DNA from: an uncultured Hyphomicrobiales bacterium
GTDB lineage: Bacteria > Pseudomonadota > Alphaproteobacteria > Rhizobiales > Xanthobacteraceae
DNA: 64,000 bases
Assembly (NCBI GenBank): GCA_903839845.1
Contig: CAIMEA010000181.1
Span: 55,490-119,489, forward strand
Direction of reading: 5' to 3'
Made by a program: the position numbers and the translations under genes. The notes below the pieces were generated by a model. The model did not search any database, was not told the DNA's origin, and saw only the letters and a list, made by a program, of their open reading frames with translations. This document shows, in pieces, positions 57,741-64,000 of the stretch; the stretch's first letter is position 1; each line of letters starts with the position of its first letter.

Positions 57741-58283
57741 CTACATCCCGCGCATTTGCCGCTGGATCGCCGCCTCGTCGCGCTCTGGCGCCAAAGGCGC
57801 GGTGATCTCGATCCGCGACAGCGCACGCGCGCCGAACACACCGATCAACGGATCGAGAATAACGACCGAGGCGCCGCCCCAGGCGCCGCTGTCCGGTGTG
57901 ATCTCATAGGTGAACACCCGGCGTCCGCTGTCGTCGCGGCGGTAGCCGGCTTGTTGCAGCTTCTCCGCCATGGCGGCGGACAGGACCGGGGCCGCTCGCC
58001 CCTGCTTCGGCGGATATAGGCCCAGAATGATTTCACACGCCAGCCGCTTGCCGCCTTCGACAAACCGGCATTGCACATAGGCGGGCGTCCGGCCGTACAG
58101 CGCCACGGTCAAGCTTCCGTCCGGTTCGTCGCGCTGGGGATGGTTGTGGATGCGGCGTAGCCGCACCTGAATATCGTTGCCATAGACGCTATACAAAAGC
58201 GGACGGTCAATGCCCGACGTGCCGTGGCGCAAGGATACGAGAATATATAGCAGCGCGATTTTGAAGCGCAGACCAAAGGCCAT
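57741..58283 (-). CDS. Hypothetical protein in the toxin-like island
   Basis: 180 residues from ATG at 58283, supported by GAGGGGAG before it. One N-terminal hydrophobic stretch (about 8-19) could be a weak signal anchor. The rest is a mixed alpha/beta protein with LRRIHNHPQRDEPDGSLTVALYG, QCRFVEGGKRLACEIILGLYPP and two cysteines. No family recognised. Located between the two toxin candidates on the same strand; an accessory or immunity role is possible. Confidence 0.6.
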   Translation of the reverse strand: MAFGLRFKIALLYILVSLRHGTSGIDRPLLYSVYGNDIQVRLRRIHNHPQRDEPDGSLTVALYGRTPAYVQCRFVEGGKRLACEIILGLYPPKQGRAAPVLSAAMAEKLQQAGYRRDDSGRRVFTYEITPDSGAWGGASVVILDPLIGVFGARALSRIEITAPLAPERDEAAIQRQMRGM

Positions 58284-58321
58284 GCTGGCTCCCCTCACCG
58301 TTAATGCAAACGCGCCACTCG

Positions 58322-58756
58322 CTATTTTTCTGCCAAGGCCAGCTTCTCGAACACACCGACAAGTTCGCGCCCTTCATCCAGCGTCAGCGCCTTGCCTTCC
58401 TCCGGTTCAAACACGACACCACCGGTCGCCTTGGCGTAGGCCGTCGCCGCCATGAAGACGGACACGCCCTCGTGCGCGCGGCTACCCCAGCGAAAACTGA
58501 TCACATGGTTCCAGGCGGGGAAGGACTTGATGCAAGGCACGTCCGCGTAGGTCTCCATGAGTTCGCGTGCATCGTCGTGAAAGATCTCGAAGCCGGATTG
58601 CCTGCCGCGCAACATCGCCGGCAGGAAGCCGCTTGCCGCCGCTAATTCGACTTCCGGGTCCAGCCTGAGATCGAAGCCTTCGGCGTCGATCGCCTGTTGC
58701 CACGCGGCGATCGACGGCAATCGCGTGTCGGAAAACACATGAATTTCCATCGACAT
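58322..58756 (-). CDS. Hypothetical immunity-like cytoplasmic protein
   Basis: 144 residues, acidic. Opening MSMEIHVFSDTRLPSIAAWQ, then a DPEVELAAASGFLPAMLRG segment, FEIFHDDARELMET and CIKSFPAWNHVISFRWGSRAHEGVSVFMAAT; soluble, no signal. I have seen similar opening and ISFRWG segments in immunity-like and unassigned proteins but cannot name a family. Its promoter at 58783-58811 runs divergently from the DUF4304-like gene. Confidence 0.6.
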   Translation of the reverse strand: MSMEIHVFSDTRLPSIAAWQQAIDAEGFDLRLDPEVELAAASGFLPAMLRGRQSGFEIFHDDARELMETYADVPCIKSFPAWNHVISFRWGSRAHEGVSVFMAATAYAKATGGVVFEPEEGKALTLDEGRELVGVFEKLALAEK

Positions 58757-58775
58757 GAAACGCCCCCCGTTACTA

Positions 58776-58811
58776 TTGACTCATTAGAACAAACCATGAA
58801 CTATAAGTCAA
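58776..58811. promoter_or_regulatory. Symmetric divergent promoter region
   Basis: TTGACT on the plus strand (58776-58781) and TTGACT on the minus strand (58811-58806) face each other, forming an inverted repeat around a 24-bp AT-rich centre. On the minus strand TCTAAT (58788-58783) is 17 bp from its -35 box, a good sigma-70-type promoter. Opposite transcription from the same short segment could be mutually exclusive. Confidence 0.55.
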
Positions 58812-58851
58812 TTGCAGGTTGTAGGCGTCAACTCGTCGCGCGGGCGCGGGC

Positions 58852-59514
58852 ATGGCCAAGCAAAACGAACACGGCAAGCTGATCGCGGCGGCGGCGAAGG
58901 CGGCGCTCAAGCCGCTTGGCTTCCGGCGCATTGGCCAGTCCCGTTGCTGGATTTCGGACGAGCGCTGGTGGGCGATCTGGATTGAATTTCAGCCCAGCGC
59001 CTGGTCGAAGGGCAGCTACCTCAACGTCAGGCCGAGTTGGTTTTGGCTCCGCTATGGCGCCCACGACCATCATCCGCGACCGGCCGATTTCATATCGTTC
59101 GAAAGCGTCGAGCAGTTCACGCCGCTGATCGAGAACATGGCCGCGATCGCGGCGCAGACGGCAGTGGCGATGCGCGCTAGGTTTCGAACGCTTGAAGACG
59201 TCAACCGTTTTTTCGCCGAACGCGTTTCGCAGGATGGTTTCCCGGTTTATCGCGCGGCAATAACGGCCGGTCTGGTAGGAGACATCGCTACGGCACGCAA
59301 ATTGTTCGAACGCATGGAGCGCATAGACCTCACAAACTGGGGGTCTTGGATTATGAGAATCGTAACCGAGTGCGCCACAATGGCGGCGCTGCTCGACGAG
59401 CCTGTCCTCTACCGAGCGGCTATCTTGGAGGCAATCGCCGAATGGAGAAAGAAGCTGCGCCTCCCTCCCGACCCGCTATGCCTCGAATCCATGGATTCCA
59501 CAGGCGCAAAGTAA
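58852..59514 (+). CDS. DUF4304-like protein
   Basis: 220 residues. The N-terminal part (LIAAAAKAALKPLGFRRIGQ followed by SRCWISDERWWAIWIEFQPS) resembles DUF4304, a family of soluble proteins that includes members in toxin-immunity contexts. The C-terminal part (about 130-220) is helical (GLVGDIATARKLFERMERI). It is the only plus-strand gene of the island. Its last 95 bases overlap the 3' end of the minus-strand PD-(D/E)XK gene, so it may be the immunity partner of that protein or control it by antisense. Confidence 0.65.
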   Translation: MAKQNEHGKLIAAAAKAALKPLGFRRIGQSRCWISDERWWAIWIEFQPSAWSKGSYLNVRPSWFWLRYGAHDHHPRPADFISFESVEQFTPLIENMAAIAAQTAVAMRARFRTLEDVNRFFAERVSQDGFPVYRAAITAGLVGDIATARKLFERMERIDLTNWGSWIMRIVTECATMAALLDEPVLYRAAILEAIAEWRKKLRLPPDPLCLESMDSTGAK

Positions 59515-60313
59515 TGATCCAGAAGTAATTCCCTCTTTCAGTCTGCGCTTTAAGCGACAGGCCTCGCCGAATGTGCATTTCGATCACAGGAACGTCCAAA
59601 CTGACATCTGTCTTGGCGCGAAGCTCCCGCACTCTTCGCGCATCCAATTCAGCGCTGCCGGTTTTGACATCATAAATCGCAATGACATCCCCAATATCGT
59701 TCTTTAAAACAACATCGGTTCTCACCGTGTCTTTTGAGCCGTATCGGGTGCCCTGCTCTGGAAATGTGTGTTCAACGCCTTCGCTGCCAATGCCGCGCAG
59801 GTTTTCCGCTTTCACCGCGTCGCCGAAAGCGTAGTGGATCGCCTTGCCATATTCACGCCCAAACCCTTCAGGGCGATCATTCACGACCCTCTCCAGAATC
59901 GTTTTAAGTTTTTCCGTCGTTTCATCGACCGTGGAAATACCCGTCTGGGCATCATTAACGATGCTCACCTGACCCGCGCGATAGGTTGAACTCACGCCCT
60001 CGCCAGCGCTCGGAACGGGAACGTGTAACGGCAACCGATCCTTGGGGCCGCGCGGCCCTGCCGCATATTGCGCGCCGGGCTTCCAGTCATTGTCCGGCGT
60101 GGCGTCCGAAATGACCCGCGAGTCGTTGACGCCACCGCCGCCACTGCCGTCCGTCCACTGCCCGCCTTCGCGGCTGCCCGCCGGCACGCGCGGCTGATCG
60201 GGACTGTATTTGCGCGCATAATAATCGCGCACCGTCCGCATGAAGTCCGCGCGTAGCGCCGCGAATTCCCGCTTTATCGTAAGAATTTCCCGATAATCAT
60301 CCTGCGAAATCAT
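59420..60313 (-). CDS. PD-(D/E)XK nuclease-like toxin candidate
   Basis: 297 residues from ATG at 60313. Residues 1-55 are homologous to the GHH protein (MISQDDYREILTIKREFAAL, YYARKYSPDQPRVPAG, GGQWTDG). The C-terminal domain has TD200-VVL with D215-V-K217 (IYDVKTG), the D-x14-D-x-K layout of PD-(D/E)XK nucleases, and VIEMHIRRG after it. The last 31 residues overlap the convergent DUF4304-like gene and have an unusual Trp/Gly/Arg composition, so the natural end may have been changed by a frameshift. Polymorphic-toxin role inferred from domain layout. Confidence 0.6.
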   Translation of the reverse strand: MISQDDYREILTIKREFAALRADFMRTVRDYYARKYSPDQPRVPAGSREGGQWTDGSGGGGVNDSRVISDATPDNDWKPGAQYAAGPRGPKDRLPLHVPVPSAGEGVSSTYRAGQVSIVNDAQTGISTVDETTEKLKTILERVVNDRPEGFGREYGKAIHYAFGDAVKAENLRGIGSEGVEHTFPEQGTRYGSKDTVRTDVVLKNDIGDVIAIYDVKTGSAELDARRVRELRAKTDVSLDVPVIEMHIRRGLSLKAQTERGNYFWIITLRLWNPWIRGIAGREGGAASFSIRRLPPR

Positions 60314-60336
60314 GATTGCTCCATTGAGAAATAGCT

Positions 60337-60393
60337 TATATTCCTATCACTCAGCGCGGCTACTGTCACGTATATATTCCTATTATGAGTCAA
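60337..60393 (-). promoter_or_regulatory. Promoter region of the PD-(D/E)XK gene with paired TATATTCCTAT motifs
   Basis: Two exact TATATTCCTAT copies at 60337-60347 and 60373-60383, start points 36 bp apart, the same spacing as before the GHH gene. A TTGACT lies at 60393-60388 on the minus strand, but no -10 box at a normal distance was found, so the promoter differs from that of the GHH gene. GC content drops sharply here. Confidence 0.6.
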
Positions 60394-60467
60394 GCAGCTA
60401 GCAAATTATGGCGGTGAGGCGGGAAGCGCCGAGCCGTCGATGCAATCGTATCGTTGCGATAGGTTAC

Positions 60468-60493
60468 GGTGGGCTCGCTTCGCTTAGCCCACC
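60468..60493. repeat. GGTGGGCT/AGCCCACC palindromic repeat
   Basis: ggtgggct-cgcttcgctt-agcccacc, a perfect 8-bp stem with a GCTTCGC loop region just upstream of the RidA gene. Similar gtgggc/gcccac hairpins are a known high-copy type in these genomes. It sits at the right edge of the toxin-like island. Confidence 0.75.
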
Positions 60494-60520
60494 CTCCATT
60501 CCGCCACTCACAGGCCCCCC

Positions 60521-60907
60521 ATGCCCCTCACCCACTTCCCTCCTCCCCCGAACATCAAAGCCCCGCCGCTCTCCTACGCCACGCGCGTCGGCGATCTTTT
60601 GTTCGTCTCCGGCATTCCCGGCTTCGACGACACCGGCCAACTGTCCGACGATTTCGCCACGCAATTCGGTTTCGTCGCCGCCACCATCAAGCGCATCTTG
60701 AAAGACGCCGGCACCGACGTTGCGCATCTCGTCAAAGTCAACGTGCTGCTGACGCGCGCGGCCGACGTCGCGACGATGAACGCGCTTTATGCCGACGCCT
60801 TCGGCCCGCCGCCTTATCCGGCGCGCACCACCTGCGTCATTGCGCAGCTGCCCGATCCGAGGATGCTGATCGAGATCGAATGCGTCGCGTCGGTGGCGAG
60901 CGCTTAG
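60521..60907 (+). CDS. RidA family protein
   Basis: 128 residues. YjgF/RidA fold with YATRVGDLLFVSGIPGFDD and the conserved ARTTCVIAQLPDPRMLIEIECVA, in which Arg and Glu are the imine-binding residues of RidA deaminases. Likely hydrolyses reactive enamine/imine intermediates such as 2-aminoacrylate, or belongs to a paralogous subfamily. Lies next to the repeat at 60468-60493. Confidence 0.9.
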   Translation: MPLTHFPPPPNIKAPPLSYATRVGDLLFVSGIPGFDDTGQLSDDFATQFGFVAATIKRILKDAGTDVAHLVKVNVLLTRAADVATMNALYADAFGPPPYPARTTCVIAQLPDPRMLIEIECVASVASA

Positions 60908-61093
60908 CCGCCCCCGCCGCGTATCGAATCCTTTAAGCTTGTCACAATATGACAGCCGCCCGATCGCACTTTTCACGTGCCGCGCGTATTCGCACACCGT
61001 GCCGATAACGAAATAACAAGCCGTGTCCGCTATTCGTGAGCCCAGGCTCGCGGCAATCGAACCGCCGGAGAGCGACAACAAGGGAGCGGGTCC

Positions 61094-61207
61094 ATGCTTG
61101 CCGAATTATTCCTGCTGCATCTCGAAATGATGCGCGCCGCCATGCGCCGCGAAGAGGCATCGAGCCGCGCACCGCGCTTCGTGCCCGTCGTCGCCCGCGC
61201 GGCCTGA
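61094..61207 (+). CDS. 37-residue small protein
   Basis: AAGGGAG stands 8 bases before an ATG that opens a 37-residue frame starting MLAELFLLHLEMMRAAMRRE and ending VPVVARAA. The first part is amphipathic helix. I recall comparable short proteins (MxAELFxLRLE-like) from related genomes but have not verified it. Confidence 0.55.
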   Translation: MLAELFLLHLEMMRAAMRREEASSRAPRFVPVVARAA

Positions 61208-61379
61208 GGTCACCGGTTCAAGTTTGTTGCGACGGACCCGGCGGCTTGCCGCCGGCCTCGGCAAAGGACGCCGCGCGCCTATCCGCGCCGGTATGACCTG
61301 TGTCAAAAGGCGCCATCTCCAGGCCACGTATAGTCTATGCTATAAGCTTGCCGATGACGCCCGAATGCCGAGGAAACCC

Positions 61380-61580
61380 ATGCCCAAAGACACGTCGATC
61401 TCGCTGCCCGATCTCGAAGACCGCATTGCCATGGCGCGCGACAACATCCGCCAGTTGACCGAACAGGCCGCCGCCTTCTCCGGCGCCGCCGACGAGGAAC
61501 GCGCGGCGAACCGCATCGCCGAACAGCAGGACGAGCTGGACCGGCTGATCAAGCAGCGCGACGCCTTCGTGAAAAAATAG
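61380..61580 (+). CDS. Small coiled-coil protein
   Basis: 66 residues from ATG at 61380 (GAGGAA four bases before). Two Glu/Gln/Ala-rich helices (LEDRIAMARDNIRQLTEQAA and ERAANRIAEQQDELDRLIKQ) suggest a helical hairpin or dimeric coiled coil. No family. The start at 61365 is possible, adding five residues. No neighbour suggests a role. Confidence 0.6.
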   Translation: MPKDTSISLPDLEDRIAMARDNIRQLTEQAAAFSGAADEERAANRIAEQQDELDRLIKQRDAFVKK

Positions 61581-61631
61581 CGCGCGGGCGGCGGGTGTCG
61601 CGCGTCCGCGCCGGCCCGTCGCGCCCCGGCT

Positions 61632-62141
61632 TTATTTCACCCGCTTGTACAGGTTCGACGCCGAGCCGCGCCCGCCGGCGACATTCGGATTGGTGTTGAC
61701 GAATTCGTCCGCCGTCAATTTGTCGATGCTGCGGACCTGCGCCTCGCCTTCCCAGTTGGGAAAAGTCGACGAGACGATATTGAAGGTCACCGTTTTCTTC
61801 GCCTCGTCCACCGCATAGGTGCCGAACACCGACAGGCTGCGCTTCATGATCGCGGCATATTCCTCCGCCGTGCCGGTCAGCCGGTTGTTCGAGGCGATCT
61901 TCGGCACGTCGCTGGCGACATGGATTTGCGCGAAGCGCCCGTCGGCGGTGAAGATCAGAATGCCCTTGGGCGTCTCGCCGAACGGAAACGATTTCGCGCC
62001 ATCGGGCGCCTTCACCTCGGCGACGACGAAATTCCAGGTGCCGACGATAAGCTCCTTGAGCGGCTGTGCCGGCTGCGCGGCGGCGCCGCCGATCGACAAG
62101 GCAAAGCCCAGCAAGGCAGCGGCGATCTTGATCGGCATCAT
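61632..62141 (-). CDS. Exported lipocalin-like protein
   Basis: 169 residues. Sec signal about 1-22 (ending GAAAQ). The mature domain opens ELIVGTWNFVVAEVKAPDG, with Gly-x-Trp as in lipocalin-like (PF13924-type) proteins, and continues GILIFTADGRFAQIHVAS and YAAIMKRSLSVFGTYAVDE with alternating beta-strands of a small barrel. Binds perhaps a small hydrophobic ligand in the periplasm; not established. Divergent from the ModA-like gene. Confidence 0.82.
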   Translation of the reverse strand: MMPIKIAAALLGFALSIGGAAAQPAQPLKELIVGTWNFVVAEVKAPDGAKSFPFGETPKGILIFTADGRFAQIHVASDVPKIASNNRLTGTAEEYAAIMKRSLSVFGTYAVDEAKKTVTFNIVSSTFPNWEGEAQVRSIDKLTADEFVNTNPNVAGGRGSASNLYKRVK

Positions 62142-62317
62142 GGTGTCCCCCCGGAATTATGCGTTGGCCGAATCCTAGCCCGGATCGGGGCGCGGCGCGA
62201 TGGCCCCTTGGCGCGTTCGCACAGGCCCGCATTGAGCCCGGCTTGAATCCCGCCTAGGCTTGCCTCTGGCGAAGCTTGCGCAGCCTTCACAGAGACGCAT
62301 GGCGCCGGGAGGATTTC

Positions 62318-63073
62318 ATGAACACCCCATCCATCGCTGCGTCTCTGTTCGGTCTCGCCATGGCGCTGGCGCCCGGCGCCGCATTGCACGCGGCCGAGCT
62401 GAAAGTGCTGGCCGGCGGTTCGCTCGCCGGTCCGCTCAATGCGCTGGCGCCGCAGTTCGAGCGCGCCTCCGGCCACAAGCTCACCATCCGTTTCGATTCG
62501 ACGCCGAACCTGATCAAGCAGACGACGTCCGAGCCGTTCGATGTCGCCGTCGTACCGGTCGATGTGTTCAGGAATGCCGACGCCAAGGCCAAATTCGTCG
62601 CCGGTCCGACGATAGATATCGCCCGCGTCGGCTACAGCATCGCAGTGAAATCAGGCGCACCGAAGCCGGACATTGGCACACCGGCCGCGTTCAAGGAGGC
62701 GCTGCTGCAAGCGCCGTCCATCGCCTTCCTGCCGGAAAGCGCGGTCGGCGCCTACATTCTGAAAGTGTTCGACCGTCTCGGCATCGCCGACGCGATGAAG
62801 GCGAAGACAAAAGTCGCGGCCACTCCGTCGGCGATTGCACCGATGGTGGCCAAAGGCGACGCCGAGCTTGGCATCTTCCTCACCAATGTGCTGACTGCGC
62901 CGGGCGTCGATATCGCCGGGCCGTTCCCCGGCGATTTGCAGCAGGACCTGGTGTTCACCGCCAGCATCGCGGCGGCGAGCGCGAATGCCGCGGCGGCGAA
63001 GGCGCTTATCGATTATCTGCAATCGCCGGAAGCCAAGGCGGTGATCGTCGCCAAGGGCATGACGGCGGGGTGA
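62318..63073 (+). CDS. Periplasmic substrate-binding protein, molybdate-binding (ModA)-like
   Basis: 251 residues from ATG at 62318 (GGGAGGA upstream). Signal peptide about 1-27 (ending ALHAAE). Mature protein begins LKVLAGGSLAGPLNALAPQFERAS and shows IRFDSTPNLIKQ and GDAELGIFLTNVL, the periplasmic-binding-protein type 2 fold of ModA/Wtp-like proteins. No ModB/ModC genes are nearby, so it may bind another oxyanion or small acid. The moaD/moaE genes are 47 kb away and are not evidence of linkage. Confidence 0.82.
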   Translation: MNTPSIAASLFGLAMALAPGAALHAAELKVLAGGSLAGPLNALAPQFERASGHKLTIRFDSTPNLIKQTTSEPFDVAVVPVDVFRNADAKAKFVAGPTIDIARVGYSIAVKSGAPKPDIGTPAAFKEALLQAPSIAFLPESAVGAYILKVFDRLGIADAMKAKTKVAATPSAIAPMVAKGDAELGIFLTNVLTAPGVDIAGPFPGDLQQDLVFTASIAAASANAAAAKALIDYLQSPEAKAVIVAKGMTAG

Positions 63074-63082
63074 GCGCGTCAA

Positions 63083-63142
63083 AGCGTTTTCGAGCGAAGT
63101 GGGTACCGGTTCGCGTGAAGAAAACGCGACAAAACAAGAGAC
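63083..63142. repeat. Dispersed repeat with CCGGTTCGCGTGAAG core, copy 2
   Basis: gcgttttcgagcgaagtggg...accggttcgcgtgaagaaaacgcgacaaaacaagaga directly after the ModA-like gene. It differs from 44453-44510 at a few bases only, mainly in the variable stem next to the core. The gcgtttt / aaaacgc ends form an inverted repeat. Confidence 0.85.
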
Positions 63143-63143
63143 T

Positions 63144-63329
63144 CTACAGCGGCGGCACGTTGCGCCGGCCGGCGATGAGCCAGGCGAGCAGACCGAGCAC
63201 CGGCAGACAGACGATGATCAGCACCCAGAACACCTTGGTGCCGCCGGTGTTGGCGCTTTTCAGAATCTGGACGATGGCCCAGATATCGAGGGCGAAAATG
63301 ACCAGCGCGAAAATATATTCGAGGCCCAT
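63144..63329 (-). CDS. PLDc_N-type small membrane protein
   Basis: 61 residues from ATG at 63329 (AGGAG seven bases upstream). Two helices (about 3-22 and 33-53) with KVFWVLIIVCLPVLGLLAWLIAGRR, the signature of the phospholipase D nuclease N-terminal-like (PLDc_N) domain, here as a free-standing short protein. Function unknown. The frame extends upstream to 63389, without support. Confidence 0.82.
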   Translation of the reverse strand: MGLEYIFALVIFALDIWAIVQILKSANTGGTKVFWVLIIVCLPVLGLLAWLIAGRRNVPPL

Positions 63330-63593
63330 CGGGTAATCTCCTGTCGGCGCGGCACTGCGCGCGGGTTCCCCCATTAACGGCCTGCCCACGCCGGAGTTCC
63401 CGTCGGCTCGTTCCTTGCCGCCGCTTAACCGGAGCAGCTCAATGGTTTAACCCGCCATTGACCAGATATTTTTCCATCCCCGTAATGTGGTTCTGCTAGG
63501 TTTTAACGCGTGCGATAGAAGGTCGCCGCATTTTCTCATTTCCAGAAAGGCCCACACACACGGCGCCGACGTGGCGCCGCAGGAGTATTCCGC

Positions 63594-63764
63594 GTGCTTC
63601 AGCCTTCGCTTGTCATGCGCTTTCTCAAATGTGAGTCCGGCGCCACCGCCATTGAATATGGGCTCATTTCCGCCGGCATTGCCGTGGCCATCATCGCCGT
63701 CATCAACGGCCTCGGCACCAAGCTGAACACCAAATTCACCTCGATTTCGACACAGCTAAAATAG
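63594..63764 (+). CDS. Flp/Fap-type pilin
   Basis: 56 residues starting GTG at 63594, with AGGAG 8 bases upstream; an inner ATG at 63615 gives 49 residues. The pilin segment is ESGATAIEYGLISAGIAVAI with prepilin-peptidase cleavage after Gly, then a long hydrophobic helix, and a short polar tail. Flp pilins build tight-adherence pili. No tad/cpa genes are visible; they may be to the right of the window. A 200-bp upstream region suits a regulated promoter. Confidence 0.85.
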   Translation: MLQPSLVMRFLKCESGATAIEYGLISAGIAVAIIAVINGLGTKLNTKFTSISTQLK

Positions 63765-63816
63765 CGGGCGGCCGGCGGATCCCGCCGAAAAATCCGGCCT
63801 TGAGCCCACTCGACAT

Positions 63817-63835
63817 TAATCCTAATATAGGATTA
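63817..63835. promoter_or_regulatory. Perfect AT-rich palindrome after the pilin gene
   Basis: taatccta-ata-taggatta is an exact 8-bp inverted repeat with a three-base centre, 53 bp after the pilin stop. No T-run follows. It could be an operator or a weak bidirectional terminator. Confidence 0.4.
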
Positions 63836-63857
63836 CATGCACCCTATCCCGTCCCAC

Positions 63858-64000
63858 CTACGAGGGGCGTTTGATCAGCGTCGTCAGATGCTGGGGCGGG
63901 GAGCGGTGGCTGGCGGGTGTGTCGGAGATTCGGCGCAACAAACCCGTCAGCGGTCCAAGCCGCTTGGTCCCGATGCGCCAGCCGCGCATCACTGGGGCGG
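63858..64000 (-). CDS. Possible 3' end of a gene leaving the window
   Basis: On the minus strand one frame is open from the window edge to a TAG at 63858-63860, ending RGWRIGTKRLGPL ... LTTLIKRPS. No family can be told from 47 residues, and another frame in the same strand is open nearly as far, so this is only a possible partial gene. Confidence 0.3.
   Translation of the reverse strand, partial: APVMRGWRIGTKRLGPLTGLLRRISDTPASHRSPPQHLTTLIKRPS

Overview
The window looks like a chromosomal segment of a high-GC alphaproteobacterium of the order Hyphomicrobiales, in the Bradyrhizobiaceae/Xanthobacteraceae neighbourhood. This rests on gene content (Omp25/31-type porin-like barrels with the Ala-Ala-Asp-Met/Leu-Pro-Arg mature start, Bug/Tct transporters, an extensin-like lipoprotein, Flp pilin) and on several dispersed palindromic repeats I recognise from that group. 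A bchE-bchJ pair suggests a phototroph, or the descendant of one, although no other pigment gene is present. No rRNA, tRNA, CRISPR array, insertion-sequence transposase or replication origin was seen.

Layout. 0.5-7 kb: a reductase-like protein, a methyltransferase, a lysine-rich basic protein and the glycolate oxidase operon glcDEF. 7-14.5 kb: cytochrome c, a universal stress protein behind an FNR/FixK box, an acetyltransferase, a TetR regulator with a palindromic operator, an acetolactate-synthase-like enzyme and two exported proteins. 14.5-20 kb: moaD/moaE, pgsA, an intradiol dioxygenase, uvrC and a short-chain dehydrogenase. 20-23 kb: three tandem outer-membrane beta-barrel genes, each with its own terminator. 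23-34 kb: GST, cold shock protein, rlmJ, RNase T2, rsmE, ubiA, the extensin-like lipoprotein, a Bug receptor and small proteins. 34-41 kb: the methionine-cycle operon arsR-methyltransferase/metF/[DUF559 element]/metH, and trmO. 41-45 kb: L,D-transpeptidase, bchE, bchJ and a ParA ATPase. 45-52 kb: PanE-like reductase, quinone oxidoreductase, tctBA, a DUF4403 protein and an EF-hand protein. 52-56.6 kb: a two-component system and a TPP-riboswitch-controlled thiC. 56.6-60.4 kb: an accessory island with two nuclease-like toxin candidates and putative immunity genes. 60.4-64 kb: RidA, small proteins, a lipocalin-like protein, a ModA-like receptor and Flp pilin.

Two observations stand out. First, a DUF559 endonuclease-like gene lies exactly between the two halves of a composite palindromic repeat that occurs elsewhere in the window as short gene-less copies (about 15.1 and 40.7 kb). 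The repeat supplies the metF stop codon, the DUF559 start context and the DUF559 C-terminus, and DUF559 overlaps the metH start. It looks like a self-contained, operon-compatible mobile element with non-autonomous relatives. Second, two genes in the 56.6-60.4 kb island share an N-terminal domain but have different nuclease-like C-termini (GHH/HNH and PD-(D/E)XK). Their upstream regions carry paired 11-bp motifs with identical 36-bp spacing, suggesting a co-regulated polymorphic-toxin system.

Other regulatory signals seen directly are FNR/FixK-type boxes before the stress protein and bchE, a TGT-N12-ACA (PpsR/CrtJ-type) site before bchE, an ArsR-type palindrome before the methionine operon, and a repeat inserted between the TPP riboswitch and thiC.
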